A stretch of DNA of 6,186 nt from an uncultured Clostridia bacterium (GTDB lineage Bacteria; Bacillota; Clostridia; Oscillospirales; Oscillospiraceae), in the NCBI GenBank assembly GCA_947177005.1, contig CAMWSZ010000193.1, forward strand, positions 1 to 6,186. The letters are read 5' to 3'. Position 1 is the stretch's first letter; each line of letters begins with the position of its first letter. This document shows positions 5,808 to 6,186 of this stretch, in pieces. The notes under the pieces are model-generated. The model was not told the DNA's origin. It ran no database searches and saw only the letters and a list, made by a program, of their open reading frames with translations. The translations under genes and the position numbers were made by a program.

Positions 5808-6186
5808 ATGCAATATACGAAATTGGGTAACTCGGAGTTGTCTGTTTCCCGCATCTGCCTGGGCTGTATGGGCTTTGGCGATGCCGGGAACGGCCAGCAC
5901 TCATGGACCATTGATGAAGAACATTCCCGCGAGATCATCAAACGGGCGCTGGAGCTGGGGGTGAATTTCTTTGATACCGCCATTGGTTATCAGAGCGGCA
6001 CCAGTGAGCAATATGTAGGCCGGGCCGTCCGGGACTTCGCCAAACGTGAGGACGTGGTGGTGGCCACGAAGTTCCTCCCCCGCACGGGGGACGAGATCGC
6101 AGCAGGTATCAGCGGCCAGCAGCATATTGAACGGATGCTGAATACCAGCCTGCGCAACCTGGGACTGGATTATGTCGATCTCTATA
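5808..6186 (+). CDS. Aldo/keto reductase, YajO-like, N-terminal part
   Basis: The gene starts at ATG 5808 behind CGGAGGA (5795-5801) and is still open when the window ends, giving 126 residues of an expected 320 or so. Family members reduce aldehydes and ketones with NADPH in the cytoplasm. The start MQYTKLGNSELSVSRICLG is the standard AKR opening. The catalytic Asp56 and Tyr61 lie in FFDTAIGY and the catalytic Lys88 in VVVATKF; the fourth residue (His, expected shortly after DYVDLY) falls beyond the edge. MGFGDAGNGQHSW and the EEHSREIIKRALELG segment resemble the E. coli YajO group. It probably shares the tetR promoter: the gap is 26 bp with no terminator or separate promoter. The substrate is unknown, and since the 3' part is unseen the gene could still be broken further on. 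Confidence 0.93.
   Translation, partial: MQYTKLGNSELSVSRICLGCMGFGDAGNGQHSWTIDEEHSREIIKRALELGVNFFDTAIGYQSGTSEQYVGRAVRDFAKREDVVVATKFLPRTGDEIAAGISGQQHIERMLNTSLRNLGLDYVDLY

Overview
The window looks like chromosome or accessory DNA of a gut-type member of the Bacillota, most likely Clostridia and perhaps Oscillospiraceae-like. The grounds are GGAGG-type ribosome binding sites before nearly every gene, sigma-A type promoters, moderately GC-rich coding sequence favouring GCC and CTG, and typical Firmicutes families (RpiR regulator, BglP-type PTS, GH1 phospho-glucosidase, TetR). The genus is inference. All genes read on the + strand.

Layout. (1) Positions 1-230 are the C-terminal end of a SLOG/DUF1273 (YpsA-like) protein, a family often carried on Firmicutes mobile elements. 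(2) Positions 231-404 hold a run of short perfect hairpins, ending in a 17-bp stem with an AAAA loop; they have no convincing protein content. (3) Positions 473-3481 and 3495-4934 form a beta-glucoside utilisation locus: a promoter, an RpiR-family regulator with a SIS domain, an intergenic region with two near-identical 18-bp repeats just upstream of a second promoter, a PTS permease in EIIB-EIIC-EIIA order, and a GH1 6-phospho-beta-glucosidase whose ribosome binding site overlaps the permease stop codon. (4) Positions 4944-5071 are a gene-free insulator with a large nested inverted repeat that reads as a bidirectional terminator, then a second hairpin and an A/T tract. (5) Positions 5075-6186 carry a consensus promoter overlapped by two copies of a TetR-type palindrome, the tetR gene, and the start of a YajO-like aldo/keto reductase that runs off the window.

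How it works together. The permease would import and 6-phosphorylate a beta-glucoside (cellobiose, arbutin or salicin type), and the GH1 enzyme would cleave the phosphorylated product to glucose 6-phosphate and a sugar or aglycone. The RpiR protein, whose SIS domain suits a phosphosugar ligand, probably controls the permease promoter through the 18-bp repeats. Their position upstream of the -35 box fits activation better than simple repression. The TetR gene probably represses itself and the reductase. I see no CRISPR array, RNA gene, transposase or phage gene. I also see no clearly new biological system; the most unusual parts are the hairpin cluster and the regulatory repeats.
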